Shown here in pieces: positions 9,468 through 18,438 of a stretch of 55,710 nt of DNA; positions within the stretch are counted from its first letter, which is position 1, and the number at the start of each line of letters is the position of its first letter. Under the pieces are notes generated by a model. It made no database searches and was not told where the DNA came from. It was given only the letters and a program-made list of their open reading frames with translations. Made by a program: the position numbers and the translations under genes. The DNA is from an uncultured bacterium (GTDB lineage Bacteria > Bacillota > Clostridia > Lachnospirales > Lachnospiraceae). The stretch covers positions 1 through 55,710 of the forward strand of contig CAJMON010000010.1 in NCBI GenBank assembly GCA_905214955.1, read 5' to 3'.

Positions 9468-10220
9468 TTATTTTCCTTTCTCACGAGCCGCCACCAGGAT
9501 CCGTTCACTGTCTTCTTTTGGCGCCTCTTTGGTAAATCCGTCATACACTCCCAAAAATTCCATGCCTGCTTCTTCCAGCAGTTCTTTGACTTTTTCCAGA
9601 GTCCATGCCTTTTCAAAATGGGTTTCCTGGTATTTCCGGTACAGCCCCTCTTCTTCTTTCACAAAAATGGTAAGGTCGTATTCATTCACCTGGTCTTCCT
9701 CATAGAAAGCATTTTCCCAGATAAAACTTCCTTCGTCTCTGTTTTCCGCAATCACATTGTCGCCTAAAAGTTCCCGAAACTTATAAGGTGTATTCAGGTC
9801 GAACAGAAACAGCCCGCCTGGATCTAAGTAATTATTCACCAGCCGGAATACCTGGAGCAGATCCTCTTCTTCCATAATATAGTTCAGGGAATCGCACACG
9901 CAGATCACTGCCCGCACGGTGCCATAGAGCTCAAATTCCCGCATATCCTGCTGAAGATACAGAATGTCGTGACCGCTCTGCTCCCGTTTTTCCATGGCAA
10001 TCTCCAGCATATCTGCGGACAGATCCACGCCGATGCAGTCATATCCTTCCCCTGCCAGAAGCTCTGTCAAGCTTCCTGTGCCGCAGCCAAGATCCAGAAT
10101 CAGTCCATTTTCGATACCGTCCTCTCTTAACATACCGCACAGATGGCTGCACCATTCCTCATAAGGCACATTGTCCATGAACATGTCATAGACTTTCGCA
10201 AAACTGGTATATGCTTCCAT
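9468..10220 (-). CDS. Class I SAM-dependent methyltransferase
   Basis: A 250-residue Rossmann-fold methyltransferase. Motif I is LILDLGCGTGSLTELL near residue 40, followed by acidic GVDLSADML, and motif II/III AVICVCDSLNYI. The C-terminal half (FLFDLNTPYKFRELLGDN) is typical of small-molecule or protein methyltransferases of the UbiE/COG2226-like group. The substrate is unknown. It is directly adjacent to the COG2426 gene upstream (no gap) and one base from hslO downstream, so these three are co-translated. Confidence 0.85.
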   Translation of the reverse strand: MEAYTSFAKVYDMFMDNVPYEEWCSHLCGMLREDGIENGLILDLGCGTGSLTELLAGEGYDCIGVDLSADMLEIAMEKREQSGHDILYLQQDMREFELYGTVRAVICVCDSLNYIMEEEDLLQVFRLVNNYLDPGGLFLFDLNTPYKFRELLGDNVIAENRDEGSFIWENAFYEEDQVNEYDLTIFVKEEEGLYRKYQETHFEKAWTLEKVKELLEEAGMEFLGVYDGFTKEAPKEDSERILVAAREKGK

Positions 10221-10721
10221 TTACCACACCTGCCCTAAAATACCATAGGAAATCACTGTCATAATCACGGTTGCCAGGCAGATGCCCACGATGACTGCCG
10301 GAAATGCCTTTTTAAACTTGATACCAAGAAGGGAAGCCAGCAAAGAGCCGGTCCAGGCTCCGGTACCCGGCAGCGGAATGCCTACAAAAAGCACCAGCCC
10401 CCAGAACTCATATTTTTCTACCTGATCCCGTTTTTTTAAGGCTTTCGTCTCCATTTTTTCAACCATGGGTTTGAAAATTCTGGTTCCCTTCATCCAGTTG
10501 AAAATCGGGGTGATAAACAGCAGGATAAAGGGCACTGGAATAATATTTCCAATGACACACAGCACAATGCCTTTTACCATGCTGATTTTCAGAAGAGAGG
10601 CCGCCAGCATGCCGCCTCTTAACTCCAGAATGGGAATCATGGATATAATAAACACGATGGCATCTTTGGAAAGATGCCCGCTTAAATTGGTGGTAAACCA
10701 ATTCACCAGATTCTCTGTCAT
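10221..10721 (-). CDS. COG2426-family small membrane protein (putative small multidrug export protein)
   Basis: A 166-residue integral membrane protein with about four hydrophobic segments (VFIISMIPILELRGGML, GIVLCVIGNIIPVPFILLF, GLVLFVGIPLPGTGAWTG, VIVGICLATVIMTVISYGI). The ELRGG and PLPGTGAW motifs are typical of COG2426, called a putative small multidrug exporter; transport activity is not established for most members. The ATG is preceded by AAAGGAG. It is 24 nt downstream of hisC and abuts the methyltransferase. Confidence 0.85.
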   Translation of the reverse strand: MTENLVNWFTTNLSGHLSKDAIVFIISMIPILELRGGMLAASLLKISMVKGIVLCVIGNIIPVPFILLFITPIFNWMKGTRIFKPMVEKMETKALKKRDQVEKYEFWGLVLFVGIPLPGTGAWTGSLLASLLGIKFKKAFPAVIVGICLATVIMTVISYGILGQVW

Positions 10722-10745
10722 ACTTTTTCTCCTTTAAAAATTTGG

Positions 10746-11804
10746 TCAGACTCCCTGATAATGTCTCAGGAAATCCAGCAGCGCATCCATCTCTTCATCC
10801 GTTCCGATGGTAATGCGCAGATAATTGTCAATCCGCGGTTTGTTGAAATACCGCACATAAATCTTTTTGATCTTCAATGCCTCAAAAAGTTCTCTTGCCG
10901 AAATGTGCTCATGGGTCACAAATAGAAAATTGGACATAGAATCTCCAAAAGAAAATCCCAGTTCTTTCAGTTCTTTTTTCACCCGCTCTCTGGTGGCAAT
11001 GATTTTTTTCCTGGTCTCCTGAAAATAGTCTTCATCCAGAAGAGCTGCCTTTCCAAGGAGCAGAGCCGGCCGGTTCATGGTGTAGGAATTGAAAGAATAT
11101 TTGACATCGTTTAAATATTTGATCAGGACTTTGTTTCCGAAAGCATAACCGATGCGCATTCCTGCCATGGAACGGCTCTTGGAAAAAGTCTGGACAACCA
11201 GCACATTGTCGTACTTGTGAATCAGCTCCAGGGCCGATTCTCCGCCAAAATCAATATAGGCTTCGTCCACAATCACGATGACATCCTGGTTGTGCTGGAT
11301 GATATCTTCGATGTCAGACAGGTTCTGTAAAATGCCAGTGGGCGCGTTGGGATTTGGAAATACCACGCCGCCGTTTACCTTGTAATAATCTTCTTTTACA
11401 ATCCGGAAATTCTCATCCAGAGGCTGGCATTCATAGGGAATCCTGAACTCATCTGCCCAGACATCATAAAAAGAATAAGTGATATCTGGGAACAGAATGG
11501 GTTTGTCGGAATTGAAAAAGGTCATAAAACACATGGCCAGAACATCGTCAGAACCAACTCCCACAAAGACTTCCTCCGGGCTTACCTGATACCGGTCAGC
11601 CAAGGCATCCCGCAGAATGCTGCACGCCGGGTCCGGATACAGACGCAGCTGCTCATAGTCCATCTCTTTTAGTGCTTCCTCCACTTTGGGTGAAGGAGGA
11701 TAGGGGTTTTCATTGGTGTTTAATTTAATCATGCCGATCTGATTTGGCTGTTCTCCAGGTACGTAAGGTACTACCTGCCGTACATTCTTTTCCCAAGGTC
11801 TCAT
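10746..11804 (-). CDS. hisC: Histidinol-phosphate aminotransferase
   Basis: A PLP-dependent class I/II aminotransferase, 352 residues, converting imidazole acetol phosphate to histidinol phosphate. Visible features: N-terminal KLNTNENPYPPSPKV, the substrate region FPNPNAPTGI, VDEAYIDFGG, and the PLP lysine in QTFSKSRSMAGMRIGYAFG. It is not inside a his operon: neighbours are a DUF2156 protein and a membrane protein. A role in other aminotransferase reactions is therefore possible, but the sequence is a standard HisC. No T-box leader is seen upstream. Confidence 0.92.
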   Translation of the reverse strand: MRPWEKNVRQVVPYVPGEQPNQIGMIKLNTNENPYPPSPKVEEALKEMDYEQLRLYPDPACSILRDALADRYQVSPEEVFVGVGSDDVLAMCFMTFFNSDKPILFPDITYSFYDVWADEFRIPYECQPLDENFRIVKEDYYKVNGGVVFPNPNAPTGILQNLSDIEDIIQHNQDVIVIVDEAYIDFGGESALELIHKYDNVLVVQTFSKSRSMAGMRIGYAFGNKVLIKYLNDVKYSFNSYTMNRPALLLGKAALLDEDYFQETRKKIIATRERVKKELKELGFSFGDSMSNFLFVTHEHISARELFEALKIKKIYVRYFNKPRIDNYLRITIGTDEEMDALLDFLRHYQGV

Positions 11805-11813
11805 GCTTTTTTG

Positions 11814-12713
11814 TCACTCCTCATTCTTTTCTGTAACCGTTCCCTTCTGCACCATAAATACCGGATGGTAAGATTCTTTTGCCTGACGCAGGCCTTCGTC
11901 TCCAGTGTCATCCTCCCGGTTTACATAAGTGCAGTCTCCCGCTTCGTGAAGAACAAACTGCTGGTTAATCATGGTATAAGCGCCTTCCACTTCTGCGTAG
12001 GCTTTTTCAATGTGGACAATCATGGTATCCCCCACCTTCTCACCGATAGAGAACGCCACCACTTTTCCTCCTGCCCGAAGGACGCCTCCGTGCACCTGCA
12101 GTTCTTTGTAAAGCCGCAGGTAATTTAAGCTGACACCCATTTCCTGATGCTTCTCTTCATCGGAATCGCAGTCGTTTTCTTCCCGCCATTCCAGTCCCAT
12201 TTCAAAGCATTCTTCCACATTCTGGTCATTCAGCTCTTCATAGGTCCAGTCCGGGTACAGGCGTACAAACTTGTTCACATGATTTTTCTTGCCATGATAT
12301 TTCTTGCCGGAAAGGGTGGCCAGTTTTTCCCGGTCGTACACGTAATCTGCAAAATCCCGGTCGTATTCTACCGAAAAACGGCCCGGATACAGGTTTTCCA
12401 GAAGGGCAAACTGTTCTTCGCTGATGCTGTGGAACCGCAGGGGAAGATTTCTCTCCCTGCACCAGGCAGTCAGGGCATCCACACAGCCTTTCAGGTACTG
12501 GGGCTCTCCCATGGGAAATGCAAACATGTTCTCTCCGTCCAGTGTCTTAAATACTACCATATTTTCTACAGTGCCATATTCCACCGGATACAGCCTGGAC
12601 CACAGATAAATGTTGGCAAAGGTGTACTCGCAGCTTCTGCTGCACTGCTTGTGAATGTAGGAATTGATATACTCTCTGTCTTCCAGCTCCGGCTTTTTAA
12701 ATTGTATGTCCAT
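11814..12713 (-). CDS. DUF2156 (phosphatidylglycerol lysyltransferase C-terminal-like) protein
   Basis: A 299-residue soluble protein with a GNAT-like acyltransferase fold of the DUF2156/LPG-synthase C-terminal family: it starts IQFKKPELEDREYINSYI, has CEYTFANIYLWS near residue 34, LSGKKYHGKKNHVNKF near 140 and, in the last third, GEKVGDTMIVHIEKAY. There are no membrane helices, so it is not a full MprF. Members in Firmicutes are thought to transfer aminoacyl groups from tRNA or to be GNAT acetyltransferases; the substrate is unknown. It sits between an ABC exporter and hisC with gaps of 11 and 9 nt. Confidence 0.85.
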   Translation of the reverse strand: MDIQFKKPELEDREYINSYIHKQCSRSCEYTFANIYLWSRLYPVEYGTVENMVVFKTLDGENMFAFPMGEPQYLKGCVDALTAWCRERNLPLRFHSISEEQFALLENLYPGRFSVEYDRDFADYVYDREKLATLSGKKYHGKKNHVNKFVRLYPDWTYEELNDQNVEECFEMGLEWREENDCDSDEEKHQEMGVSLNYLRLYKELQVHGGVLRAGGKVVAFSIGEKVGDTMIVHIEKAYAEVEGAYTMINQQFVLHEAGDCTYVNREDDTGDEGLRQAKESYHPVFMVQKGTVTEKNEE

Positions 12714-12724
12714 ATGATCCTTTC

Positions 12725-14455
12725 TTATCCACGGTTATAAAGTTTCGCATAAGATCCTCCTTTTTTGAGAAGCTCTTCGTGTGTTCCTTCCTCTTCGATG
12801 CCGTTTTCCGTAAGCACCAGGATTCTTCCTGCATTGCGGATCGTGCTTAACCGGTGGGCAATGACAAAGGTAGTTCTGTCTTTTGCCAGCTCTTCCAAGG
12901 ACTCCTGGACAATCTTTTCGCTTTCATTATCCAGTGCGCTGGTGGCTTCATCAAAAATCAGGATGGGCGGATTTTTCAGGAAAACTCTGGCAATGGAAAG
13001 CCGCTGCTTCTGGCCTCCTGAAAGTTTCACGCCTCTCTGCCCGATGTCGGTATAATACCCATCCGGCAGATCTTTGATAAATTCATGGGCATTTGCCCGT
13101 CTTGCCGCTTCGATGACTTCTTCATCCGTGGCATCCGGACGTCCATAACGGATGTTTTCCATGACATTTTCCGCAAAGAGATAAACATCCTGCTGCACAA
13201 TGCCGATCTGGCTGCGCAGGGAATCCAGTTTCAGTTTACGCACATCCATGCCGTCAATGAGCACTGCACCTTCTGCCACGTCATAAAAACGGGGAATCAG
13301 GCTGCACAAGGTGCTTTTTCCACCTCCGGAACTGCCCACCACTGCCAGATATTCTCCTGCTTTTACTTTCAGGCTGATGTGGTTTAAAACTTTTTCCAGT
13401 CCCTCTTCGTAGCGGAAAGAAACGTCCCGGAATTCTACTTCACCCTTTGCGTCTTTTAATTCTACAGCATCCGGTACATCTGCAATGTCCGGCTCAATGT
13501 CCATCATTTCCCGAAAACGCTCATAGCCGCTGTATCCATTCTGGAACTGTTCAGTAAAGTTCATCAGCTTTTTCACCGGCTCGGTAAAGTTGTTGATATA
13601 AAGCAGAAACGTGATCAGATCGGTGATCTCCATAGAACCGTCTGTGAGAAAAACTGCGCCTGCCACCAGCACGGCAATGGTCACCATAGTAGTCAGAGCA
13701 CCCATGCCGGAATTGAAAATTCCCATAAACCGGTAGCTGACTTTTTTGCTCTCTACGAAGCGTTCATTTCCCTGGCGGAATTTTCCCATCTCCACCTTTT
13801 CGTTTCCGAAGGATTTTACCACCCGGATACCGGAAAGACTATCTTCGATCTGGCTGTTGATGTCTGCGATCCGGGCTTTGTTGGCCCGGAATGCTTTCTT
13901 CATCTGTTTGTTCACCGCCACTGCAAAAATCGCCATAGGCGGCAGGAAAACAAAGGTGACACAGGTCAGTTTTGCATTGATGGAAAGCAGGATCACAAAA
14001 GATCCCACAAACTTGATCAGAGAAATCACCACATCTTCCGGTCCGTGATGCAGCAGTTCACTGATATCAAACAGGTCGTTTGTGATTCTGGATAACAGCT
14101 GTCCCACTTTCTGATTGTCATAGAAATGGAAGGACAGCTTCTGGTAATGGGCAAAGATCTCATTTCGCATGTCATGTTCGATCTTTGCTCCCATGATATG
14201 CCCGAAATATGCAATGTAGAAGTTGCAGAAAGCCTCTATGAGCACCATGACCATCATCACGGCGCCCAGTTCCAGGATCTTATGCAGAGGCTCTTTTCCC
14301 GGAAGATAGACAACCGTGTTGGTGATATAGCGGACGATCAGCGGAATCGCCAGTACGATTCCCGCTCCCAGCACTGCAAAGAACATATCCGACCAGAACA
14401 GTGCCTGGTAAGGCCTGTAATAGCTGAAAATACTTTTTCTCTTCTGTGTTTTCAT
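12725..14455 (-). CDS. ABC exporter, fused permease and ATPase
   Basis: A 576-residue half-transporter of the MsbA/LmrA type. Six membrane segments occupy residues about 20-310, including the substrate-channel helices and FYDNQKVGQLLSRITND coupling region. The nucleotide-binding domain has Walker A GSSGGGKST, Q-loop IVQQDVYLFAENV, signature LSGGQKQR, Walker B ILIFDEATSALD and the H-loop IAHRLST. It should work as a homodimer at the membrane to export lipids or drugs; the substrate cannot be told. It lies 48 nt after glmM. Confidence 0.94.
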   Translation of the reverse strand: MKTQKRKSIFSYYRPYQALFWSDMFFAVLGAGIVLAIPLIVRYITNTVVYLPGKEPLHKILELGAVMMVMVLIEAFCNFYIAYFGHIMGAKIEHDMRNEIFAHYQKLSFHFYDNQKVGQLLSRITNDLFDISELLHHGPEDVVISLIKFVGSFVILLSINAKLTCVTFVFLPPMAIFAVAVNKQMKKAFRANKARIADINSQIEDSLSGIRVVKSFGNEKVEMGKFRQGNERFVESKKVSYRFMGIFNSGMGALTTMVTIAVLVAGAVFLTDGSMEITDLITFLLYINNFTEPVKKLMNFTEQFQNGYSGYERFREMMDIEPDIADVPDAVELKDAKGEVEFRDVSFRYEEGLEKVLNHISLKVKAGEYLAVVGSSGGGKSTLCSLIPRFYDVAEGAVLIDGMDVRKLKLDSLRSQIGIVQQDVYLFAENVMENIRYGRPDATDEEVIEAARRANAHEFIKDLPDGYYTDIGQRGVKLSGGQKQRLSIARVFLKNPPILIFDEATSALDNESEKIVQESLEELAKDRTTFVIAHRLSTIRNAGRILVLTENGIEEEGTHEELLKKGGSYAKLYNRG

Positions 14456-14503
14456 AATAAAATCTCACTTTACTCTGCGCAAAATCTAACGCAAATCTTC
14501 TGT

Positions 14504-15850
14504 TTATTCAGCAGCCAGACCCTGCTCATGGATTACTTTTACAACCTGATCTACATATTTTTCGCAAAGGCTGTCATCGGCTGCTTCTACCATGACACGG
14601 ATCAGGGGTTCTGTTCCGCTCTCTCTTACCAAGATGCGTCCCTCTTCTCCCAGAGCCTCGGCCACTTCATCGACAACTTTGATCACAGCCGGATTCTCTC
14701 TGGCAGTCTTCTTGTCTAATACCCGGACATTTTTCAGAAGCTGAGGATAGATCTTTACTTCATCTGCCAGTGTTCCAAGGGACATCTTTTTCTCTGTTAC
14801 AGCTTCCATCACCATAAGTGAAGTCAGGATACCGTCTCCTGTCACGGCATGTTTGCTGAAAATGATGTGTCCGGACTGCTCACCGCCCAGGCAGTGGCCA
14901 TTTTTCATCATGTTTTCGTAAACGTATTTGTCGCCTACTGCTGTTTTTTCATAGGAAATCCCTGCTTTATCGCAGGCTTTGTACAGACCTAAATTAGACA
15001 TCACGGTGGTGACAATGGTATTATTGGCAAGTTTGCCTCTTTCTTTCATGTATTTTCCGCAAACATACAGAATCCGGTCACCGTCTACTACGTTTCCATT
15101 TTCGTCTACTGCAATGCAGCGGTCAGCATCGCCATCGTAGGCGAAACCTAAATCCAGGCCTTTTTCCCGTACCAGCTGCTGCAGGCTCTCGATGTGGGTG
15201 GAACCGCAGGCCGTGTTGATGTTGGTGCCATCCGGCTCGTTGTGGATCACATAGGTCTTAGCACCCAGGGCATCAAACACACTCTTGGCAATGGCAGAAG
15301 AGCTGCCGTTTGCGCAGTCCAGACCGATGCGGTAATTTTTAAAGGAACGGGTAGCAATGGAAATCAAATGGCCGATATAACGGTTTCTTCCTGCTACAAA
15401 GTCTACGGTGCGTCCGATGTCTGCTCCGGTTGCGAAGGGAATCTCCGGTCCTTTTCCATCCAGATATTCTTCGATCATGGCTTCGGTCTCTGCTTCCAGC
15501 TTGTAACCCTGTCCATTTAAGACTTTGATGCCATTGTCATAGAAAGGGTTGTGGCTGGCGGAGATCATAATGCCGCAGTCGAAATCTTCGGTGCGCACCA
15601 CATAGGAAACACTGGGGGTGGTAGTGACATGAAGCAGGTAGACATCTGCTCCGGATGCTGTCAGACCTGCTACCAGGGAATACTCAAACATGTAGCTGCT
15701 GCGGCGGGTATCTTTTCCAATGACGATCCGGGCTTTGTGGTCTTTTCCGTAATACCATCCCAGAAAACGTCCTACTTTATAGGCGTGCTCTACGTTCAGA
15801 ACAACGTTGGCCTCGCCGCGGAATCCATCGGTACCAAAATATTTTCCCAT
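14504..15850 (-). CDS. glmM: Phosphoglucosamine mutase
   Basis: It interconverts glucosamine 6- and 1-phosphate for peptidoglycan precursor (UDP-GlcNAc) synthesis. At 448 residues the length is standard. The N-terminal GTDGFRGEAN, the phosphoserine loop MISASHNPFYDNG (Ser99), the metal loop YDGDADRC and the C-terminal phosphate loop RESGTEPLIRVMVE are all intact. The ATG has GAGGT seven bases before it. It begins a minus-strand run that probably continues through the ABC exporter to nadE. Confidence 0.96.
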   Translation of the reverse strand: MGKYFGTDGFRGEANVVLNVEHAYKVGRFLGWYYGKDHKARIVIGKDTRRSSYMFEYSLVAGLTASGADVYLLHVTTTPSVSYVVRTEDFDCGIMISASHNPFYDNGIKVLNGQGYKLEAETEAMIEEYLDGKGPEIPFATGADIGRTVDFVAGRNRYIGHLISIATRSFKNYRIGLDCANGSSSAIAKSVFDALGAKTYVIHNEPDGTNINTACGSTHIESLQQLVREKGLDLGFAYDGDADRCIAVDENGNVVDGDRILYVCGKYMKERGKLANNTIVTTVMSNLGLYKACDKAGISYEKTAVGDKYVYENMMKNGHCLGGEQSGHIIFSKHAVTGDGILTSLMVMEAVTEKKMSLGTLADEVKIYPQLLKNVRVLDKKTARENPAVIKVVDEVAEALGEEGRILVRESGTEPLIRVMVEAADDSLCEKYVDQVVKVIHEQGLAAE

Positions 15851-15979
15851 ACTTTTACCTCAATTCTCTTCGATTCTTTTTCAAATCTGCTTTTCAGTTT
15901 TTTTACAGTATACGGCGGCGCCGTGGGAGTATGCGTGTGTGCTCTGCTCCTCGCTGCGTGGAACCGCGTATCAGGTTTT

Positions 15980-16008
15980 ATTATACTTCGGAGTGGGAAA
16001 AATGACAA
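15980..16008 (-). promoter_or_regulatory. Sigma-A promoter for glmM
   Basis: Minus strand: TTGTCA, 17-bp spacer, TATAAT. It lies about 130 nt before the glmM start, leaving a moderately long untranslated leader in which I see no known riboswitch. Confidence 0.8.
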
Positions 16009-16053
16009 GAGGGGAAAGAAAAGAGGGGGGCGGCTGCGTGCCAGCTAAAATAA

Positions 16054-16251
16054 CAGCGCCGAATAAAATATCCGCGTGCCAGAGTGACTGCTCGTTTCCG
16101 GAATTTATTTCCCCGCGGCTTTTCGCACCTGCTTTTCGGTCAACTCGCTTCTTCGAAGCTCAAACAAACCTGCGCAGGTGCTGCCAGCGTGGATAAATTC
16201 CTGGAAGCCTCGCAATGTCATCTTTACACGCGGATATTCTGTCCGGCGCTG
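16054..16251. repeat. 198-bp imperfect palindromic element between thiC and glmM
   Basis: The outer arms, 16054-16078 and 16227-16251, are inverted repeats matching at 22 of 25 bases. The complementarity continues inward (for example GGAATTTAT and CACCTGC on the left match the reverse complement on the right), and the tip is GCTTC-TTC-GAAGC at 16147-16159. The arm midpoint (16152.5) and the tip midpoint (16153) coincide, so the whole block is one folded palindrome. It fills most of the 473-bp gap after thiC; the remainder holds only the glmM promoter and leader. It may be a MITE-like mobile repeat or a long RNA hairpin; no coding sequence is evident. Confidence 0.75.
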
Positions 16252-16323
16252 TTTACTTCCGCCGCACGACTGTCACGCTCATGTTCTTCCTATAGCGGCG
16301 TAAACTTTTGCTATAGCACAATT

Positions 16324-17634
16324 TTACAGTATGTCGATGTATTCTCCTGCCAGTGCTTTGTTCATGCTGCGGACTGCACAGAATTTTCCGCACATGCTGC
16401 AGGTGTCGCTGTGGTCATCTTCCGGGCGGCGGCTGTCACGGATGGCTCTGGCTGTTTCCGGATCCAGGGCGCAGGCGTACTGTGCTTCCCAGTCCAGTTT
16501 CTGTCTGGCATCTGCCATCTTATCATCCATGGCTCTGGCTCCCGGAATTCCCTTTGCAATGTCGGCGGCGTGGGCTGCGATCTTGGATGCAATGATGCCC
16601 TGTTTTACATCGTCTACGTTTGGCAGTGCCAGATGCTCTGCCGGTGTCACATAGCACAGGAAAGCGGCTCCGCTCATGGCTGCCACTGCGCCTCCGATGG
16701 CTGCCGTGATATGGTCATAGCCCGGTGCAATGTCAGTGACCAGCGGACCAAGGACATAGAAAGGCGCTCCCATACAGATACTCTTCTGGATTTCCATGTT
16801 GGCTGCCACCTGATTCAGGGGCACATGTCCCGGTCCCTCTACCATGACCTGTACATTGTGGTCCCATGCACGTTTGGTCAGTTCTCCCAGGCGCACCAGC
16901 TCCTCAATCTGGCACACATCGGTAGCGTCTGCAAGACATCCCGGACGGCAGGCATCTCCCAGGGAAATGGTCACATCATACTCTTCGCAGATGTCCAGAA
17001 TCTCATCAAAATGCTCATAGAAGGGATTTTCCTGGCCAGTCATGCTCATCCAGGCAAAGACCAGACTGCCGCCACGGCTGACAATATTCATTTTCCGTTT
17101 GTGCTTCCGGATCTGCTCAATGGTTTTTCTGGTAATGCCGCAGTGCAGGGTCACAAAATCCACACCATCCTGGGCATGAAGCCGTACCACATCAATAAAA
17201 TCCTGGGCAGTCAGCTCTGCCAGGTCTCTCTGATAATGGATCACGCTGTCGTACACCGGCACAGTTCCGATCATAGCCGGGCACTCTTTCGTCAGCTTCT
17301 GGCGGAAAGGCTGGGTATTTCCGTGGCTGGACAGATCCATGATAGCCTCTGCTCCCAGCTTCACAGCGCTCATTACCTTTTCCATTTCAATATTGTAGTC
17401 CTTGCAGTCTCTGGAAACACCCAGATTCACATTGATCTTGGTGCGCAGCATACTGCCCACACCCTGGGGATCCAGACACTTATGGTTTTTGTTGGCACAG
17501 ATTGCCACTTTTCCTTCTGCTACCAGCTTCTGCAGTTCTTCAACGTGCATATGTTCTTTTTCTGCTACGGATTTCAGCTCCGGTGTTACAATGCCTTTTC
17601 TGGCTGCATCCATCTGTGTTGTATAATTTCTCAT
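16324..17634 (-). CDS. thiC: Phosphomethylpyrimidine synthase
   Basis: A radical-SAM enzyme converting aminoimidazole ribotide to HMP phosphate, the pyrimidine half of thiamine. At 436 residues it is the shorter Clostridia/Archaea form without the N-terminal extension. The C-terminal cluster motif CSMCGKFC supplies Cys412, Cys415 and Cys419. EGPGHVPLNQV, HCGITRKT and RGGSLVFAWM are typical. ATG is preceded by AGGAGGAAG. It is the last gene of the thi operon, 9 nt after thiD. A large open frame on the opposite strand over this gene is a shadow. Confidence 0.96.
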   Translation of the reverse strand: MRNYTTQMDAARKGIVTPELKSVAEKEHMHVEELQKLVAEGKVAICANKNHKCLDPQGVGSMLRTKINVNLGVSRDCKDYNIEMEKVMSAVKLGAEAIMDLSSHGNTQPFRQKLTKECPAMIGTVPVYDSVIHYQRDLAELTAQDFIDVVRLHAQDGVDFVTLHCGITRKTIEQIRKHKRKMNIVSRGGSLVFAWMSMTGQENPFYEHFDEILDICEEYDVTISLGDACRPGCLADATDVCQIEELVRLGELTKRAWDHNVQVMVEGPGHVPLNQVAANMEIQKSICMGAPFYVLGPLVTDIAPGYDHITAAIGGAVAAMSGAAFLCYVTPAEHLALPNVDDVKQGIIASKIAAHAADIAKGIPGARAMDDKMADARQKLDWEAQYACALDPETARAIRDSRRPEDDHSDTCSMCGKFCAVRSMNKALAGEYIDIL

Positions 17635-17643
17635 ATCTTCCTC

Positions 17644-18429
17644 CTATGAAAATAAACGATAATTATGCCAAAGCGGCCCGCTTCCTTTTCCAAGATCCAG
17701 TCCTGCTTCCAATGCTCCTGTTACGTAAGCTTTTGCATCCCGCACTGCTGTTTCCAGATCCAGTCCCTTCGCCAGTCCGCTGGCAATGGCGCTTGATAAG
17801 GTACAGCCTGTTCCGTGGGTATTGGGATTGTCAATGCGTTTTCCTGGAATCCAGATGGCCTTTCCATTTATGTACAAAAGGTCGCTGGCATCCTCTGTCT
17901 TGTGTCCACCTTTGCAGAGCACCGTACAACCGCAATTCTCCTGGATTCTGGCTGCTGCTTCTTCCATGTCCGCATCCGTATGGATGGAAATGCCAGACAA
18001 TACCTCCGCCTCCGGAATGTTGGGTGTCACCACCTCTGCCAAAGGCATCAGCTGTGTTTTTAAAACCTCTTCTGCTTCCGGCTTCATCAGCCTGGAGCCG
18101 CTGGTGGCTATCATCACCGGATCCAGCACGATGTGTCTGGCTTTGTATTTTTTCAGGACAGCTGCCGTGGTTTTCATCAGCTCTGCGGAAGAAAGCATTC
18201 CGATTTTAACAGCGTCTGGAAAAATATCTGTAAAAATACTGTCTAACTGGGCTTCCATAAAGTGAGGAGAAACTTCCAGAATTTCAGAAACTCCTGTGGT
18301 GTTCTGGGCTGTCAGGGCTGCAATGGCGCTCATAGCATAGACACCCAGCATGGTCATGGTCTTAAGATCTGCCTGGATTCCAGCTCCTCCGCTGGAATCA
18401 CTTCCTGCAATGGTCAGTGCTGTTTTCAT
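17644..18429 (-). CDS. thiD: Hydroxymethylpyrimidine / phosphomethylpyrimidine kinase
   Basis: A ribokinase-fold enzyme, 261 residues, that phosphorylates HMP and HMP-P to HMP-PP. It begins ALTIAGSDSSGGAGIQADLKT, the hallmark of ThiD, and ends with the anion hole and catalytic Asp motif NTHGTGCTLSSAIASGLA. GKGGHK-type nucleotide segment (LCKGGHKTED) is also visible. The spacing of 9 nt to thiE and 9 nt to thiC places it inside the operon. Confidence 0.96.
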   Translation of the reverse strand: MKTALTIAGSDSSGGAGIQADLKTMTMLGVYAMSAIAALTAQNTTGVSEILEVSPHFMEAQLDSIFTDIFPDAVKIGMLSSAELMKTTAAVLKKYKARHIVLDPVMIATSGSRLMKPEAEEVLKTQLMPLAEVVTPNIPEAEVLSGISIHTDADMEEAAARIQENCGCTVLCKGGHKTEDASDLLYINGKAIWIPGKRIDNPNTHGTGCTLSSAIASGLAKGLDLETAVRDAKAYVTGALEAGLDLGKGSGPLWHNYRLFS

Positions 18430-18438
18430 CTTTTTCCC

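Noticed and set aside
10746..11820. T-box or histidine attenuator for hisC
   Set aside because: hisC has only a 9-nt gap to the preceding gene; no leader space and no T-box sequence.
16084..17649. Long open frame (521 codons) on the plus strand over thiC
   Set aside because: It lies antisense to a fully conserved thiC, has Cys/His/Ser-rich composition typical of shadow frames, and has no ribosome site.
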